A DNA stretch of 64,000 nucleotides from Ctenosaura bakeri (GCA_948474755.1 CAOLHI010001821.1:310001-374000), one strand, 5' to 3'; numbered from the stretch's first letter, positions 13,341 to 25,127 are shown. The notes: generated from the sequence alone by a model not told the origin. A program made the numbers and translations.

Positions 13341-14160
13341 GGCAACCATTGAGAAGGATTCAGCAAAGTCCCAATAACATCTTGCTGATACCTTTATTTG
13401 GCCAACAAAGACATAAATACATCATGAAGGAATTCACAGACTTGCACAATAATTATTTACTTCTTAGTCACTGTTATTTAGTTCACACATTTTGCATATG
13501 TAAAATTTATTTTAAGTTGGTTTGCTTTTTCGTGAGCTTCAAGACATAGTTTCTAATTAAAATGCATTAACTGAAGGTTATTTTGTCAGTACTTATGAAA
13601 ACATGTCTTCCATAGAAACCTGTTATAGTGATCACTATCCCAGTATTCCAACCCTTCTGGTCCCCTCAGTTTTCTTTATTCTCTAAGTGAAAATTGTCTT
13701 GCTACACCCCTAATATCTTTCTTGTTGTGAGTTTTTCCCCCAATCATAATCAAACAATATAAAGTAGGGTGAGGTGAGAGAGAAAGAATGGAGTGGGTAT
13801 GGGATTTGAAAATGAAAGTTAGGTCAAATGCAGATGACAGTTTACAGTTTATGTTAAAGCTTAGTCTTTAAAACACATCCAGTTATGTAAACAAGCAAAG
13901 AATTCTATGTAAGACAAAAATGGTAATTGTGATGCTCTTGAAATGATACCAATCTATAACACCCAGCAGCTCTCACTATTGACCATGCTGATTAGATCTG
14001 CTGGTATTTGTGGTCCGACAACATCTAAATGACCCCACAATGCACAACACAAATGTAGGGGAGTCCAAATATGTGTCCATACTGTGCAACAACTGATAAG
14101 TTGCAGAATAAAAAAAAAAGGGGGGAGGAATAAAATCTTTACTCTACTGGACAATAGGTG
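13341..14160. other. Intergenic sequence with a possible old repeat
   Basis: About 13975-14050 contains ACCATGCTGATTAGATCTGC and GGTCCGACAACATCTAAATG. These resemble the squamate repeat phrase about a vague attached family also seen near 56310-56400. Family not assigned. The rest is unremarkable AT-rich sequence. Confidence 0.4.
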
Positions 14161-14161
14161 G

Positions 14162-14720
14162 TGTCATGGGCTTCCAGGACCTAGACTCAGAGTCTGAGGC
14201 AGCAGAACCTGCTCTGAGCCCTGACACAGAGACTGCTGCAGCAGAACAGAGACTGCTGCAGCAGAACCTGCAGAGCAGACAGCACCACCACCCACCCAAG
14301 GGACAGAGGTGTCAGCCCCAGCACGGAGCCCTGCTCACTCTGACACAGAGAACGATCTAGTAGTACCTACCTTTGCCCAGAGTAGGCACCAAAAGTCTCT
14401 CCTGTTTCGCTTCCAGCAAATTTATGCCAAGAACCAATTAATCAGGCACCAGCTGTGCTGACCCTGGAGCCTATAAGAACTGAGCCTTTCCCCTCTACCC
14501 TTTGTCAGCAATCAACTGACCATTTCTCCCATCCATGCTTCTGTTTGCTTCCCTTGCCTGTGTTTTTGCCTTTAACTTGTTTTTTTTGTTTTTGCCTGCC
14601 TCTGATTTAGGGACATTGTTGGGATCTTTATTACTTCGCATTTGCAAAGCTGTTTCCTTTCTTCAGTAAACTGACCCCTTAAGTTACTGCTGAGTTTTGT
14701 GTGTGTGTGTGTGTGTGTAT
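14162..14720 (+). mobile_element. LTR-like module, possible solo LTR
   Basis: GC-richer than its surroundings. From left to right it shows a 21-bp tandem duplication (CAGAGACTGCTGCAGCAGAA twice, about 14228-14270), a TATA-like CCTATAAGAACTGAG near 14470, a weak poly(A)-like AGTAAACTG near 14665, and a GT-rich end that runs into a (GT)11 tract. This order is what an LTR promoter, R region and U5 would show. I found no matching second LTR, no primer-binding site and no coding domain, so this is tentative. Confidence 0.3.
14699..14720. repeat. (GT)n microsatellite
   Basis: Uninterrupted GT repeat of about 11 units. Confidence 0.95.
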
Positions 14721-15060
14721 AAACATACAGAAATTTGGTTTTTTTCTTGTTATTTATTATTCTGTTGTACAGCAATATCTTATTATATATATATAATAAA
14801 AATAATAAACAACAAGAATAATAAAATAATCAATAATAAAATAGCAAGAAAAAAGTCCAAATAAATCAAGTACACAAACAAAAAAATACCCATGGATTGG
14901 ATTAGGATTGAGGGAATTATAAAGTGGAAGTGTAGAGGACAAGTATTAATAATTTTTGTGCATAAATATTTGACATGTTACTACTGAGCTTTTGACCTGT
15001 GTTTGTTATCAGCTTCTCCTGGCTGCCAGCCCAGACCAAGCTTGGATGGGTGGTGAGAAC
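14721..15060. other. AT-rich low-complexity stretch
   Basis: A TATATATATA run near 14785-14795 is followed by AATAATAA-type low complexity up to about 14885. No gene. Confidence 0.7.
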
Positions 15061-16042
15061 TAGAGGTAGAAAGGATTTTCAAAAATATTTGAACAATGTT
15101 TGAAAAAAAGTGTTTTTAAAGTGTAGATAAACCTTGATGAATCCCAGACTAACAAGACTTTTGGGAGTCCAGGACCTATTCCACACAGTTGCTTCTTTCG
15201 GGGGTAGGGGTAACCACAGCATTTTCTGTACAGAAAATATTTCCACACATAATATTACTTCCTGTGCAGAAAATGCTTCATCTGAAGAAAATTTACATGT
15301 GGTTGATTTGAATACAAAACAATGACTTCTAAATAGGAAATGCTATTTCTGTATATTTCTGCATATTATTTTCAGTAAAGTACTTGCTATTTCCAGCACT
15401 GAAAATGCTGTTTCTGTTTAAAGCAACCATGTGCAAATTTTGCAGAGAATAATTTGTGAACTGCAAATAGTCTTTGAAATCTTGCGGTTTTCAAAGGATT
15501 TCTCTCAGCTTGAAGAAAATTGCTAAAATTAGTAATTGTTTCCCTTGAGAAGAGACACAGTTAAGAATTACATTCCTTGTGAAATTTTGTGCTTCCAGAC
15601 TTTTAGGACGCATCTATTTATAATTTTAACTGCTTTGACAAGTCACCTACATCACCTTTGAAATAGACCCCAAAACTCATGAATATAGTTAACAACACAT
15701 GTGTGGGAGAAAATGAATGTATCTCCAAAATTTTCTCCACATATTTGAATGTCCTGAAGTGTTGCAGACATATTATTTTTGTGGGGAAAAAGTCTTTTTT
15801 CCACATTTTTTTCTGAAGAGAAAACAGGTTTCCTGCACAGAAAACAGATGTTTTTGTGCAAACCCCTTCTTATAACTTTTCCTCTGCAAATTAATTCCCC
15901 TGAAACATTTTGGGACATTCAAAGATGCGGAGAATATTGTACAAAATTCTCACGGATCTAATTTATTCTTCCTGATGGGGTTTTTGTGATCTGTTATTTT
16001 CCCTAGGAATGAAAAAAGGATGAATATTTTTCCAGCCCTATT
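15061..16042. mobile_element. Palindrome-rich dispersed repeat, copy A
   Basis: The left end reads TAGAGGTAGAAAGGATTTTC followed by AAAAATATTTG. The right end, GAATATTTTTCCAGCCCTA, is its approximate reverse complement. Inside, short near-palindromes of the type TTTTCTGTRCAGAAAA recur, for example near 15222, 15259 and 15830. Related copies lie at 34590-35153 and 48560-48890. Terminal inverted repeats with subterminal repeated motifs suggest a non-autonomous DNA transposon, but the superfamily is not established. Confidence 0.55.
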
Positions 16043-16061
16043 TCCAATTGCTGCAAATTGT

Positions 16062-16257
16062 AGGGCCTTTCTGCAATACACTATTACAGTGCTATTATTC
16101 CACTTTCAACATCCTGTGGAATTCTGGGGTTTGTAGTTTATTTAGGCCCAATTGCTGAGAATCCTAAATGCCCCACCCCAAACTGCAAACCCCAGGATTC
16201 TATAGGATGCTGAAAGTGGAATAATAGCACCATAACAGTATAGTGTGGAAAGGCCCC
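16062..16257. mobile_element. hAT-like foldback MITE, copy 1
   Basis: The whole 196 bp is a foldback. It begins AGGGCCTTTCTGCAATACAC and ends with the inverted counterpart ATAGTGTGGAAAGGCCCC. The inner arms TGGAATTCTGGGGTTTG and AAACCCCAGGATTCTA also pair. Related elements: 16375, 42118, 44456, 54158 and 57302. No convincing 8-bp target duplication was seen. Confidence 0.8.
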
Positions 16258-16374
16258 AGTCTAAGATCTACATAGCTACTTGTTACCTCCTCTTTCCCCT
16301 GACAAGATTTTCAGTTGTCCTGTCAGTAATATGAGCTGGATGTGCTCTTTTTCTCTCACATACGTGCTCACTTT

Positions 16375-16579
16375 AAGGCCATTTCTGCACTACAGTGTTA
16401 AACTGCTGCTATTCCACTTTCAATGCTCTGTGGAATTCTGGGGTTTGTAGTTTACTGAGACCAAAGAGCTCTTTGGCTGAGAATTCAAAGTGCCCTTCCC
16501 TAAACTACAAACCCCAGAATTCCATAGGAGGTTGATAGTGGAATAGCAGCACTTTAACACTGTAGTGCGGAAATGGTCT
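16375..16579. mobile_element. hAT-like foldback MITE, copy 2
   Basis: The outer 41 bp at each end form an inverted repeat with only three mismatches. Left end GGCCATTTCTGCACTACAGT; right end ACTGTAGTGCGGAAATGGTC. It lies about 120 bp from copy 1 and belongs to the same broad family, but has a distinct terminus (GGCCATTT rather than AGGGCCTTT). Confidence 0.85.
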
Positions 16580-16930
16580 TTATTTCACTGGGATTTTACA
16601 CTTATGTGGTTTGCTTACAGTTCATTGAAATTTGCATGACTGGGTTACAACTTTTGAATGAATTATTAATAAGGCTAAACTGAGTATAGATTGATTAAGA
16701 GTCCTGAAAAACGTTGGTTCATGACATTGAACCTGGAATCATCATCAGATTTTGTGTAATCAATGAATCGCCATCAGATTTTGTGATATCTTCAATTAGA
16801 CATACCTACCTAGTGATTAACCCTCTTGGAATATTTTTATTTGTGGCCTCTGCAAATCTGCAGTGCTGCTCATCTGAAAGCAGCTGGTTTGTAATGCTGG
16901 ACTATATAACCCACTGCTTTTTACCAGTCA
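16580..16930. repeat. Unclassified repeat flanking the Helitron-like copy
   Basis: About 16865-16930 (AAAGCAGCTGGTTTGTAATG ... TTTACCAGTCACATA) aligns by eye with 21090-21150 (AAGGCAGCTGGTAGGTTGAT ... TTCGCCAGTCATATA). The remainder is unremarkable. Family unknown. Confidence 0.45.
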
Positions 16931-16934
16931 CATA

Positions 16935-17405
16935 TAATATATAAAGGTCAAAGTTTGTCTGTTTGTCTGTGTCAGGCAGAGGAGACCTTATATGATTGGC
17001 TGTGTCAGGCAACAAGACCTCATATAAATGGATGCCAAAGAAGATGCTATGGATTCCTGGAGTTTGCAGTTTAGGGAGGAGCCTTTAGAATTCGCAGCCA
17101 GAGAGCTCTTAGTCTTGGCTGGTTGCTATGGAGATGAGGCCTAGCGGCAAGGAAGAGGGCAGTGTATTCCCTCAGAAATCCAACCCTTGTATGTTAATAA
17201 CTCTGCAGATTGGATTGGGGAATATGGGGAAAAGTTACAGGTACTGGACAAGACAGTTTGGGAAATTAGAGACACAGAATCTCAAATCTGTGTATTTCAA
17301 TCACATCTAATTCCTAAGGTAAGGTAAGGTAATTCCTAAGGTATTTCTAACAAGTATTACCTATGAGAAAATAAAATCCCAGGCAACGCTGGGTATATAC
17401 ATTAG
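16935..17405 (+). mobile_element. Helitron-like non-autonomous element, copy A
   Basis: The 5' region reads ATATAAAGGTCAAAGTTTGT. The 3' end carries a hairpin CCCAGGCAACGCTGGG (17378-17393), 12 nt before a terminal TTAG that is followed by T, close to the hairpin plus CTRR|T rule for Helitron termini. Copy B is at 20191-20568 in the opposite orientation, and a third 3' end is at 57580-57606. The interior includes a GGAAGAGG segment and a short GGTAA tandem near 17317. No helicase or Rep coding is present. Confidence 0.55.
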
Positions 17406-18280
17406 TATACTTATATCTTTGATTGGCATGTTTTTTTACCATGCCTACTCCAGAGTTTCTGTATGCTAATTTTCCTTTGTCCTTAGTGATGACCATTTTT
17501 CACTTTCTAGCACTGCTGATCATTGTTCTCAAGCCATTGCACTTATTGCTCAAGATTATAGTTAATTTTCTTTTGGTGCAGCAATTGGATTTTCATTTTA
17601 GGAAGGGAATAATAATCATAAAAAAACCCAGCACTATTCTCTCTCAAGAACTTTCAACAGAGAAATGCATTGCTTTCCATTATATACTCAGTGGGCATTT
17701 AATTAAAAGGTAGAAAAATTACCTGGGATTTAATTATGCACAGAGCATTTAAGAGGAACCTGCACCAACAATGAGAGATCTCTGGCCTATTCAAGACTGC
17801 CAAGATATAAGCCAGATATAGTCATCAGCAAAATTAAAAAGAAGAATATTAACAATCTAATATCAAAAGTTTTTCCCCCTTCATCAGGAAGATTAAAGTA
17901 AGAATAAATTTAATATTCATGAGGAAGGCACAGTTTTTCAAATGCTAGTTCTAAATATACGAAGACAATTTCAATTCAACTCAGGCTTCTGTTAGGAACA
18001 AAATTTGTCAGGCACAATCAGGTGTAGCTCAACTGAAAGTGTTCATGCAGAAATAATCTTTCCATATTCCTAAAAGCACCAGTGCGGTCAGTAGGACAAG
18101 GGGTGCAATTTGAGTAGCAAAATAGACACCTTAAATGTATGTAGGAAGAAATGTGAAAGTTGTAGCAGTGCGGATTTAATAACAATGATGTATTTGGTAT
18201 GGGTACTAAAATGTGTTTTATTCTTCATATGCCTCTCCCATAGCAACTGGTGGAAAGAAGCTATTTCACATTTATTTATT
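17406..18280. other. Intergenic sequence
   Basis: The first ~45 bp (ATTGGCATGTTTTTTTACCA, ATGCCTACTCC) continue the unclassified repeat interrupted by the Helitron-like element. No gene recognised in the rest. Confidence 0.5.
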
Positions 18281-18780
18281 AAAGGTAGGTGGGATGGAGT
18301 TCTGGGGAATGTGGCTCTCCTGAGTGGCAGAGCAGCCTAGCAACAGGTTGCCAGGCAACCAGAATAGCTCTTCATGACAGAAACCCAACACACTGTTGTG
18401 AGGGAGGGGCTGGTGGCAGAAAGGAAAAGAGAGCAAACACAGATTGTCATTTTGGTCAGTCTTGGTGAGAAAGAACTCTGGAATAAAGCCCCTCAGTCAA
18501 CCAGGGAAGTTGCCTGAGTGGGAAGGATAAAACTCTCCGGGAAGCCTAGATAGAGGCAGAAGACTAATTAACCATTATTGAATCTGGTCAGAAAATGTGA
18601 CCTAGATTGGGGATTGAGCCTTTCCTTAGAGTGTATCCAAAGGACTATTTATGATGTTTGTGCTTATAGGAGAGTTTGAAGATATAAGGAAACTGTTTGA
18701 AAGTACTCTGAAGAACTGTATTTATTTTGATCTGCATATGAACTCCAATACTTTGTTCAGTATGTTATTTTATTACAGTT
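18281..18780. other. GC-richer intergenic stretch, unassigned
   Basis: The word GGTTGCCAGGCAACC (about 18346-18360) is a near-perfect palindrome. An AATAAAGCCCC word follows at about 18481. This could be part of an old LTR, but there is not enough to call it. Confidence 0.35.
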
Positions 18781-18789
18781 TATTTTTTC

Positions 18790-19712
18790 ATGCTCATCAG
18801 ATTTGCAGATGATACCAAATTGGGAGGAGTTGCTAATATGCCAGAGGACAGGATCAAAATTCAAAATGACCTGGATAGATTGGAGAGGGCCAATCTATAG
18901 ATAGACTGGGCCAAGACGAACAAAATGAAATTCAACAGAGAGAAGTGTAAGGTCCTACACTTAGGTAGAAACAATGGAATACAGAAATATAGGATGGGGG
19001 ACACGTGGCTGGATAGCAGTACATGTGAAAGGGATCTAGGAGTCTTCATAGACCACAAGCTGAACATGAGTCAGCAGTGTGATGCGGCAGCCAAGAAAGC
19101 CAATACAATTCTCGGCTGCATCAATAGGAGTATGGTGTCTAGATCGAGGGAGGTACTGGTACCACTCTACTCTGCTTTGGTTAGACCCCATCTTGAATAC
19201 TGTGTCCAGTTCTGGGCACCCCAATTCAAGAGGGATATTGACAAGCTGGAGCAAGTCCAGAGGAGGGCGACCAAAATGGTGAGAGGCCTGGAAACCATGC
19301 CCTATGGGAATAGACTTAGAGAGCTGGGGATGTTTAGTTTGCAGAAGGGAAGGTTAAGAGGGGACATGATAGCCATGTTTAAATATTTGAAGGGATGCCA
19401 TGTAGAAGAAGGAGAGGGCTTGTTTTCTGCTGCTCCAGAGACCAGGACAAGGAGCAATGGATTCAAGCTGCAGGAAAGGAGATTCTACCTGAACCTCAGG
19501 AAGAACTTCCTGACAGTCAGGGCTGTCCGGCAGTGGAATCTGCTGCCTCGGAGTGTAGTGGAGTCTCCTTCCTTGGAAGTTTTTAAGCAGAGGCTGGATG
19601 GTCATCAGTCAGGAGTGCTTTGAGGGTGTTCCTGCATGGCAGGGGGTTGGACTGGATGGCCCCTGTGGTCTCTTCCAACTCTACATTTCTATGATTCTAT
19701 GATTCTATGACA
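18790..19712 (+). mobile_element. CR1 LINE 3' fragment with reverse-transcriptase C-terminus
   Basis: The fragment opens at the RT catalytic region with FADDTKLGGVANMPEDR (from about 18798). It continues through [55 protein letters not shown] and [18 protein letters not shown] to the stop after SGVL (19621-19623). One in-frame TAG at 18898-18900 breaks an otherwise open frame, and the 5' part is missing. The 3' UTR ends with ATTCTATGATTCTATG repeats, as CR1 does. It is little decayed, so relatively young. It retrotransposes other sequence only when intact; this copy cannot encode a full protein. Confidence 0.95.
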
Positions 19713-20190
19713 TGGCTAAGTGGTATATAGTATTCAAAGACATACAGAAAGCACACTACCACAGGACTATAACGGTCTAAATAACCATTGAAAGGCCTCA
19801 CCCTTTATCTAAGTGGTACTATAAGGGGAAGGGTGTGTATGTGAAGTAACAAAGCGCCTTGTCAGATTGGGGAGCTGTCATGCCAGTCTGAGAAAGAAAG
19901 AAGCAGATCCTATCACAGTAGGTATTATCAGCAACTGGAGATGGGAGGACTTGATTCAGCTTCCGAGAGAATGGCATTTGGGCTGCAACATAGACTAAAA
20001 AGTGGGTAGAAGAATTATTGTCTTTGCAATGGCACTTGATGACCATGTCCTCTTTAGGAGGTGGAAGTCCTCCCACCCCTGTCACTTCCCTACATCCGTC
20101 TTCAAAGTGGCCCTCCCATAAAAACTAGTTGCTGATCAAGTCGAGACATGCCTTCCATAGTTATCATATGCTTGCTTCTTTTATTAATAA
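19713..20190. other. Intergenic sequence, nothing recognised
   Basis: No repeat family or gene assigned. Confidence 0.55.
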
Positions 20191-20568
20191 CTATCATATA
20201 TACTTGGCATTGCCTGGGACTTTATTTTCTCATAGGTAATACTTGGTAGAAAGATTTGAGATCCTGTGTCTCTAATTCCCCAAACTGTCTTTCTTGTCCA
20301 GTATCTGTAACTTTTCCCCATATTCTCCAATCCAATCTGTATTCAGAGTTATTAATATACAAAGGTTGGTTTCCTGAGGGAATACACTGTCCTCTCCCTT
20401 GCTGCTAGGCTTCATCTCCATAACAACCAGCCTATTTTCTGGCTGACAATTCTAAAGGCCCTTCCCTAAACTGCAAACCCCAGGATTCCATTGAATCTTC
20501 TTAGGCAGCCAATCATATGAAGTCTTTGCTTGATATAGACAAACAAACTTTGACTTTTATATATGAGA
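20191..20568 (-). mobile_element. Helitron-like non-autonomous element, copy B
   Basis: Reverse-complement relative of 16935-17405. On the minus strand it reads ATATAAAAGTCAAAGTTTGT at the 5' end, contains CATATGATTGGCTG, and ends with TCCCAGGCAATGCCAAG about 10 nt before ATAG|T. The terminal hairpin is partly eroded compared with copy A. The interior matches copy A in order, for example the TTCCCCAAACTGTCTTTCTT block against AAGACAGTTTGGGAAATTAG. Confidence 0.55.
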
Positions 20569-21735
20569 TTACATAATGGTTAAGTATGTACCATATAGAG
20601 AATCAGTGAGTGAATGCGTGAGAATCACTCATCCCTAGAAAACTCCATGATAGGCTCGCTGTAGGGATGCGCCCAACAACAATAACACATACCACACTTC
20701 AATTAAAATTATCCATTCATGCACCTGATGGATACTGATCAGATCCACATACCAGAACACCACACATGCTACACCACTGTGTGGTCCAGAGACACTGGCA
20801 CACATGTACATCCAGCTAGAGGATGGTCCGGAGCCACTGGCACATTAAGAAACTCAGCTACATCAGTGATGTCATGTACACTCTTTAAATAAATGCTAAT
20901 TTTGAATGGTAAAGCCCTAAATGCTTTGAGACAAGGTTAAATTATGGATCCTTTGTGTTTATATGAGCCTGCTTGTATCTTGTAATAAATCACAGAAGAT
21001 CTGTTCAACTGTTTTCCTCAGCTGGTAAAATTACATTGATTTGAGGATAACTTAAGACTTTTTCAGCAATGTGTCCCTCATTTCTTAAAGGCAGCTGGTA
21101 GGTTGATGCACTGCAACTGGTTTGCATGCCCATTGTTTTTCGCCAGTCATATATACCTATATTTTTCATTGGCATGCTTTTTACCATGCCTATTCCCCTA
21201 AGAGAAATGTTTGCCTCATCATCCTGTTGTCTTGAAGACAAATTTATTTTTTTTCTGCCTTTCCTTCGGAAATAAATGTGATATTTATTTCAGTTCTTGT
21301 GATAATCGTTTTTGAATGTGTTGAGTGTGTGATGTTCTTGGTGTTCATATAAGGTTTTATACTGAGTTTATTTTAGAAGATATTTTAAAATTCCATTGGT
21401 TTTAGTAATTTGTTATTATGGCCAGGCGTTAAGTCAAACTTGCCATTTCAATGCTATTTTTGGTCCTTGGTGAAGGTAGTAATTCTATGGCAACTGCAGA
21501 ATAACCAAAATTCCCACGTCCGCACCTCAAAAAATTTATTGTCTTAGCAGTTCAGCCCACTTCCAATACAGCCCAACACAGCTACATTTTCATGTTGTCA
21601 GAGAGCAGGGAAATCATCAGGGACACATCTAGATATTTTCCTGTAGCTGGATGTTCATGTGCAGAGACCTTCAAAGGGCATCAGAAGTCCCTGTGGATGA
21701 GGGTCACTGGTATAACAGATACTTCACGCAATTAT
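20569..21735. other. Intergenic sequence with an uninterrupted copy of an unclassified repeat
   Basis: 21090-21195 resembles the sequence on both sides of Helitron-like copy A, but without the insertion: TTCGCCAGTCATATATAC passes directly into CTATATTTTTCATTGGCATG. Around 20780-20860, GGTCCAGAGACACTGGCACA and GGTCCGGAGCCACTGGCACA form a spaced direct repeat. Nothing else recognised. Confidence 0.5.
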
Positions 21736-21965
21736 GTCAACTGATTAAACTGAACAAAAAGTGCTAAATGCCTTCCTTCCACAAGCCTTTATTTGAACTA
21801 GTCCTCTCCAAGGGTTTTGGGTTACCACTCCTTTTAGAACAACACAGCATGGCTAATCTCAAGGTTGTTGCAAGTTTTAGTCCAAATCTCTTCTGAGAAT
21901 ACTGCATTTTTGAATGTGAAGAATTTATTTTTATTGACTGTTGATCAGAATAACCTACAGACAGC

Positions 21966-22474
21966 ATATATTGCCTTTCTTAACAGAATTACACTGGTAG
22001 CCAGTACATTTCTGATCTGAACTCAAGATTCTTGTGGTAACATTTGAAGTCCTAAACAGCTTTGGAACTTAATATTTCAGGGTCCACCTTCCCCATATGT
22101 TCCTGTCCCAGGATTGAGATCTGCTGGGGAAAACTTTCTATATGTCCCACTAGCGAGGCCAAGACATATGTTTGGACAAGAAAGAGAGAGAGAGGGCCAT
22201 TTCATTTAGGCATCAAGTGAAAATCTGGCTATTCATCAAGACTTTGGGGCCTCATAAATTCATCCCTGAGATTAGTATACATAGTTTTAAAGACTTAAAT
22301 CATTTAAATCTGTTTTTAACTTATGCTTCATATGTTTTTAGATTATTTAAATTATTTTTTATTGTTTTAATTTGTTTAACTTGTTTTAATGTTGCTTGTA
22401 AGGCATGTTGAGATCTTTTGATATACTTTGGGGGATAGATATTTTAATAAATAAATAAATAAATAAATAAGGTG
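21966..22474 (+). mobile_element. L2 LINE 3' end
   Basis: It reads from an eroded ORF2 C-terminal stretch (ATTACACTGGTAGCCAGTAC; AAGTCCTAAACAGCTTTGG) into a T-rich 3' UTR and ends TTTGGGGGATAGATATTTTA, then a (TAAA)n tail. This is the standard L2 3' layout. No open frame is preserved. Confidence 0.7.
22446..22471. repeat. (TAAA)n tail of the L2
   Basis: About six AATA/TAAA units forming the 3' tail of the L2 fragment. Confidence 0.9.
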
Positions 22475-22600
22475 GCTGAAGTTCCAGAAATTCCATCCAC
22501 AGGAATGGGAAAGTGAGCATCCATAGTCTCACTTAAGAGCTTTGCATCTGTTCATGCTCACATTTCAATCCAATAACCAAATAAAGAAATGAAATCCACT

Positions 22601-24500
22601 ACTTTGTGGTGCAGGTAGAGCCCCTAACGTGAATAGTTTAAGGCTGATTGAAAGACATTGGACAAACTCATAGAGTTAAGTCTAACAGTGGCTACTAGTC
22701 AGGATTCTCTACTATATCCCAGTAGTAAGCCCATAAATGCCGATTATCAGGAAACAGGAGCAGAAAAGTGCATTTCATCTATATTACACTTGCAGATTTC
22801 CTATCTAGGTATCTGGTTGACTGCTGTGTGAACAGAATTTTGTACAATGTAGCAAAGATATTTTCATGCTCTTACTATTTACTGAGGTTGTTACCCCAAA
22901 AGGTGGATGACTCAGGGGTCCACCCATGATGTGAAACAGTGGGGAATATTAGCTCAAAGCAGCAGTCTGCAAGAGGATGCAACCTAACAGAATCGTTTAC
23001 ACCTGTGTATATCAGTATTAATGCGGAGATACCAGCCAGAGCCTCAAAGAATAATTGTTTTATTGGGGGAATTAATTGTCACATGCACACAAGATCCAAG
23101 CAGTCTCGCAATCACACAAGGCTAGATGAAGGAAAAGAGAGGAAAAGTTTAGATATTGAGAATTCAAAGTGACATAGGTGAAATGTAGCTTTCCAGAAGT
23201 AAAGAGATGAAGTGATATGGCTCAGACCATGGGTCCAAGCATAGTACCAAATGGGAAAGTGGAGCAGTAGAGTGATGGTTAGTATGTTAAAGTACTCTGA
23301 ATTGTTTGGCTCAAAGCCAAGGTTTAAATACTCTTTTTCTGCCTTGAGGGGGAATATGTTAATGGCTCTCTGGCAGAATAGAGAATAGGATCGGCAGAGT
23401 GGACAATGGGGTCTGGAACAAGCTAATGGTCTTACGTTAGGTGACAAAGGACTGATGGGGATTGTGATAGCTCCTTAATGGTGGAATAGGATGAGAGGAT
23501 AGTTACTGTGGATGAAAGGAGAGGGTTAAAGACAATCAGTTGTTCTGTGGAAGAAGTTTCAAGTGTTATTTTTCTAAAGGTTGAGTCATTGAGGGACATC
23601 TGCAAGTCCATTATTTCCAGAGTTTTCCTGACTACGACTTAACCATGCCCTGAGGTCTTGATCTGACATAGTTTTGCAATGCATGTATGCAGCCAGTTCC
23701 TCTTTGCCATCAGGCTTCCTAGACATAGAGGGATATAAATTATATTTCATGCCAATTAATATTCACCAATTAAACCATGTCATGGAGTGGGGGTGTAATA
23801 GAACCTGAAACCCATTCCACATTTATACGAGTTCAGGAGATTAAGAAGTGTCACACCATTGTGGTTAAGTATCAGCTGAGCTGCAACCAGACTGAGTGCT
23901 GGCACCACTATACAAATAAGATTAGGTAGAACCACAACTTTCAATGTGCTGATTTGTTTATACAAAACATCTTATTGGATGTTAAACATCCCTATTTCTC
24001 CCCATTCATTGAAGTCTAAGCTGCATTGTATTTACAGATTAGCCCTATAGAACCAATAATGATATCCTTTTGCCTGGATATTTATTACTAATCACCCAAC
24101 AGAAATGAGTGAAGCAGCACTTGCCACCTGCCTGCTTAAAATGAAAATCAATAAGCAGAATGAAAAGAGAAAGGGAAGATCAATACTGACTGAGAAATTT
24201 TTGCAGGAAGCTTAGGCTATTTTCTTCACCTGAGAAGAGTTGCCTGTAAAGAAAATAATGACATGGTGTACTTCTATCAGCAGTCATCAGGATATGGTGC
24301 CAAAGCTGCTTGGCACTATCTTGGGTTGGCTGTGGGCCCCAATGGCTGCAAATGATATTGGCAACAGGGTTATAAATTGGTGCTGCTTTCATTCTCACAT
24401 GCAAGAATAAGGATTCGAAAGATGCTTGACCACTGTATGCATTTTTCAATGGTTTTTCACATTTTGGAACTTTTTTTAAAAAAATGTATAGCAAAATTTG
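22601..24500. other. Intergenic sequence, nothing recognised
   Basis: AT-rich with scattered open frames up to 111 codons and no identifiable domain. No interspersed repeat assigned. Confidence 0.55.
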
Positions 24501-24970
24501 GGGTTTTTTTCCAGAAAAAAAAGGCTATGGATATTTTGTGTGTGTGCAGGTGATGTTGTTGGATAGAAATGCTGTGACATTTGCCTCAGTTGAAAATACA
24601 TTTGATGAGCATGTGGGAAACACCTGGAGAATGACTTGGCAAGTCATGATGTAATCCCTAGGGGACATGTAGTAAGGCTGAGTCATGATAATGTGAAATC
24701 ATGGCAAGGGATTGCATCAGCCATTGTCCCTAGCTGATGACCTAGTGTGTGTGTGTGTATAAAAGAGGAGTGGGAAAACTCTCTGACCCTCTGACTCCAA
24801 ACCTCTGTCTGAGCGAACCTCTGCTTGATGTGTCTATGATGCTGAATCTATGGCTGTGGATCTGCGTATCCTATGTACAGATTTATATACTGCAACTTTG
24901 AAGATTAAACCCTCCAGGTATTTTGGATGACAAACTCTGTGTGTATGAATTACTAACCAGTGGGTAGAGG
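24500..24970 (+). mobile_element. LTR-like promoter module
   Basis: A TATA box in TGTGTATAAAAGAGGAG (about 24752-24768) is followed about 140 bp later by GAAGATTAAACCCTCC, with an ATTAAA poly(A) signal, and then a GT-rich CTGTGTGTATGAATT. That is the layout of a U3-R-U5 boundary. There is no paired LTR, tRNA-primer site or coding region that I can see, and the left limit is a guess. Confidence 0.3.
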
Positions 24971-25127
24971 GGTCAGAGCTGATGCAGTAAGTTACACTCT
25001 GCTGCACACGGTTGTTGCTGTTTTGAAACTCTGCTATGTTATGCTTGCCACTTGGACACCTTTTGTCCAGAGTGCAGCAGTTCCAGGGAGGATTTTGTGC
25101 TGGTGCTGTAAATCATTCTCCCGTCAG

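Larger units (their letters stand above)
21740..22600. repeat. Unclassified dispersed repeat split by an L2
   Basis: 21740-21962 and 22480-22595 align by eye with one continuous block at about 32640-32990. Shared words include GGCTAATCTCAAGGTTG / GGTTAATTTCAAGGTTG, CTTCTGAGAATACTGCAT / CTTCTGAGAATGTTGCAT, and CATGCTCACATTTCAAT in both. The L2 fragment between the two halves explains the gap. Family unknown. Confidence 0.6.

Noticed and set aside
14162..14400. 64-codon Gln/Ala-rich frame as a regulatory protein
   Set aside because: Small, within a probable LTR and driven by a 21-bp duplication.
18925..19623. 232-codon open frame that could be called a host gene
   Set aside because: It is the C-terminal part of a CR1 reverse transcriptase, with upstream in-frame TAG and ATTCTATG repeats at its end.
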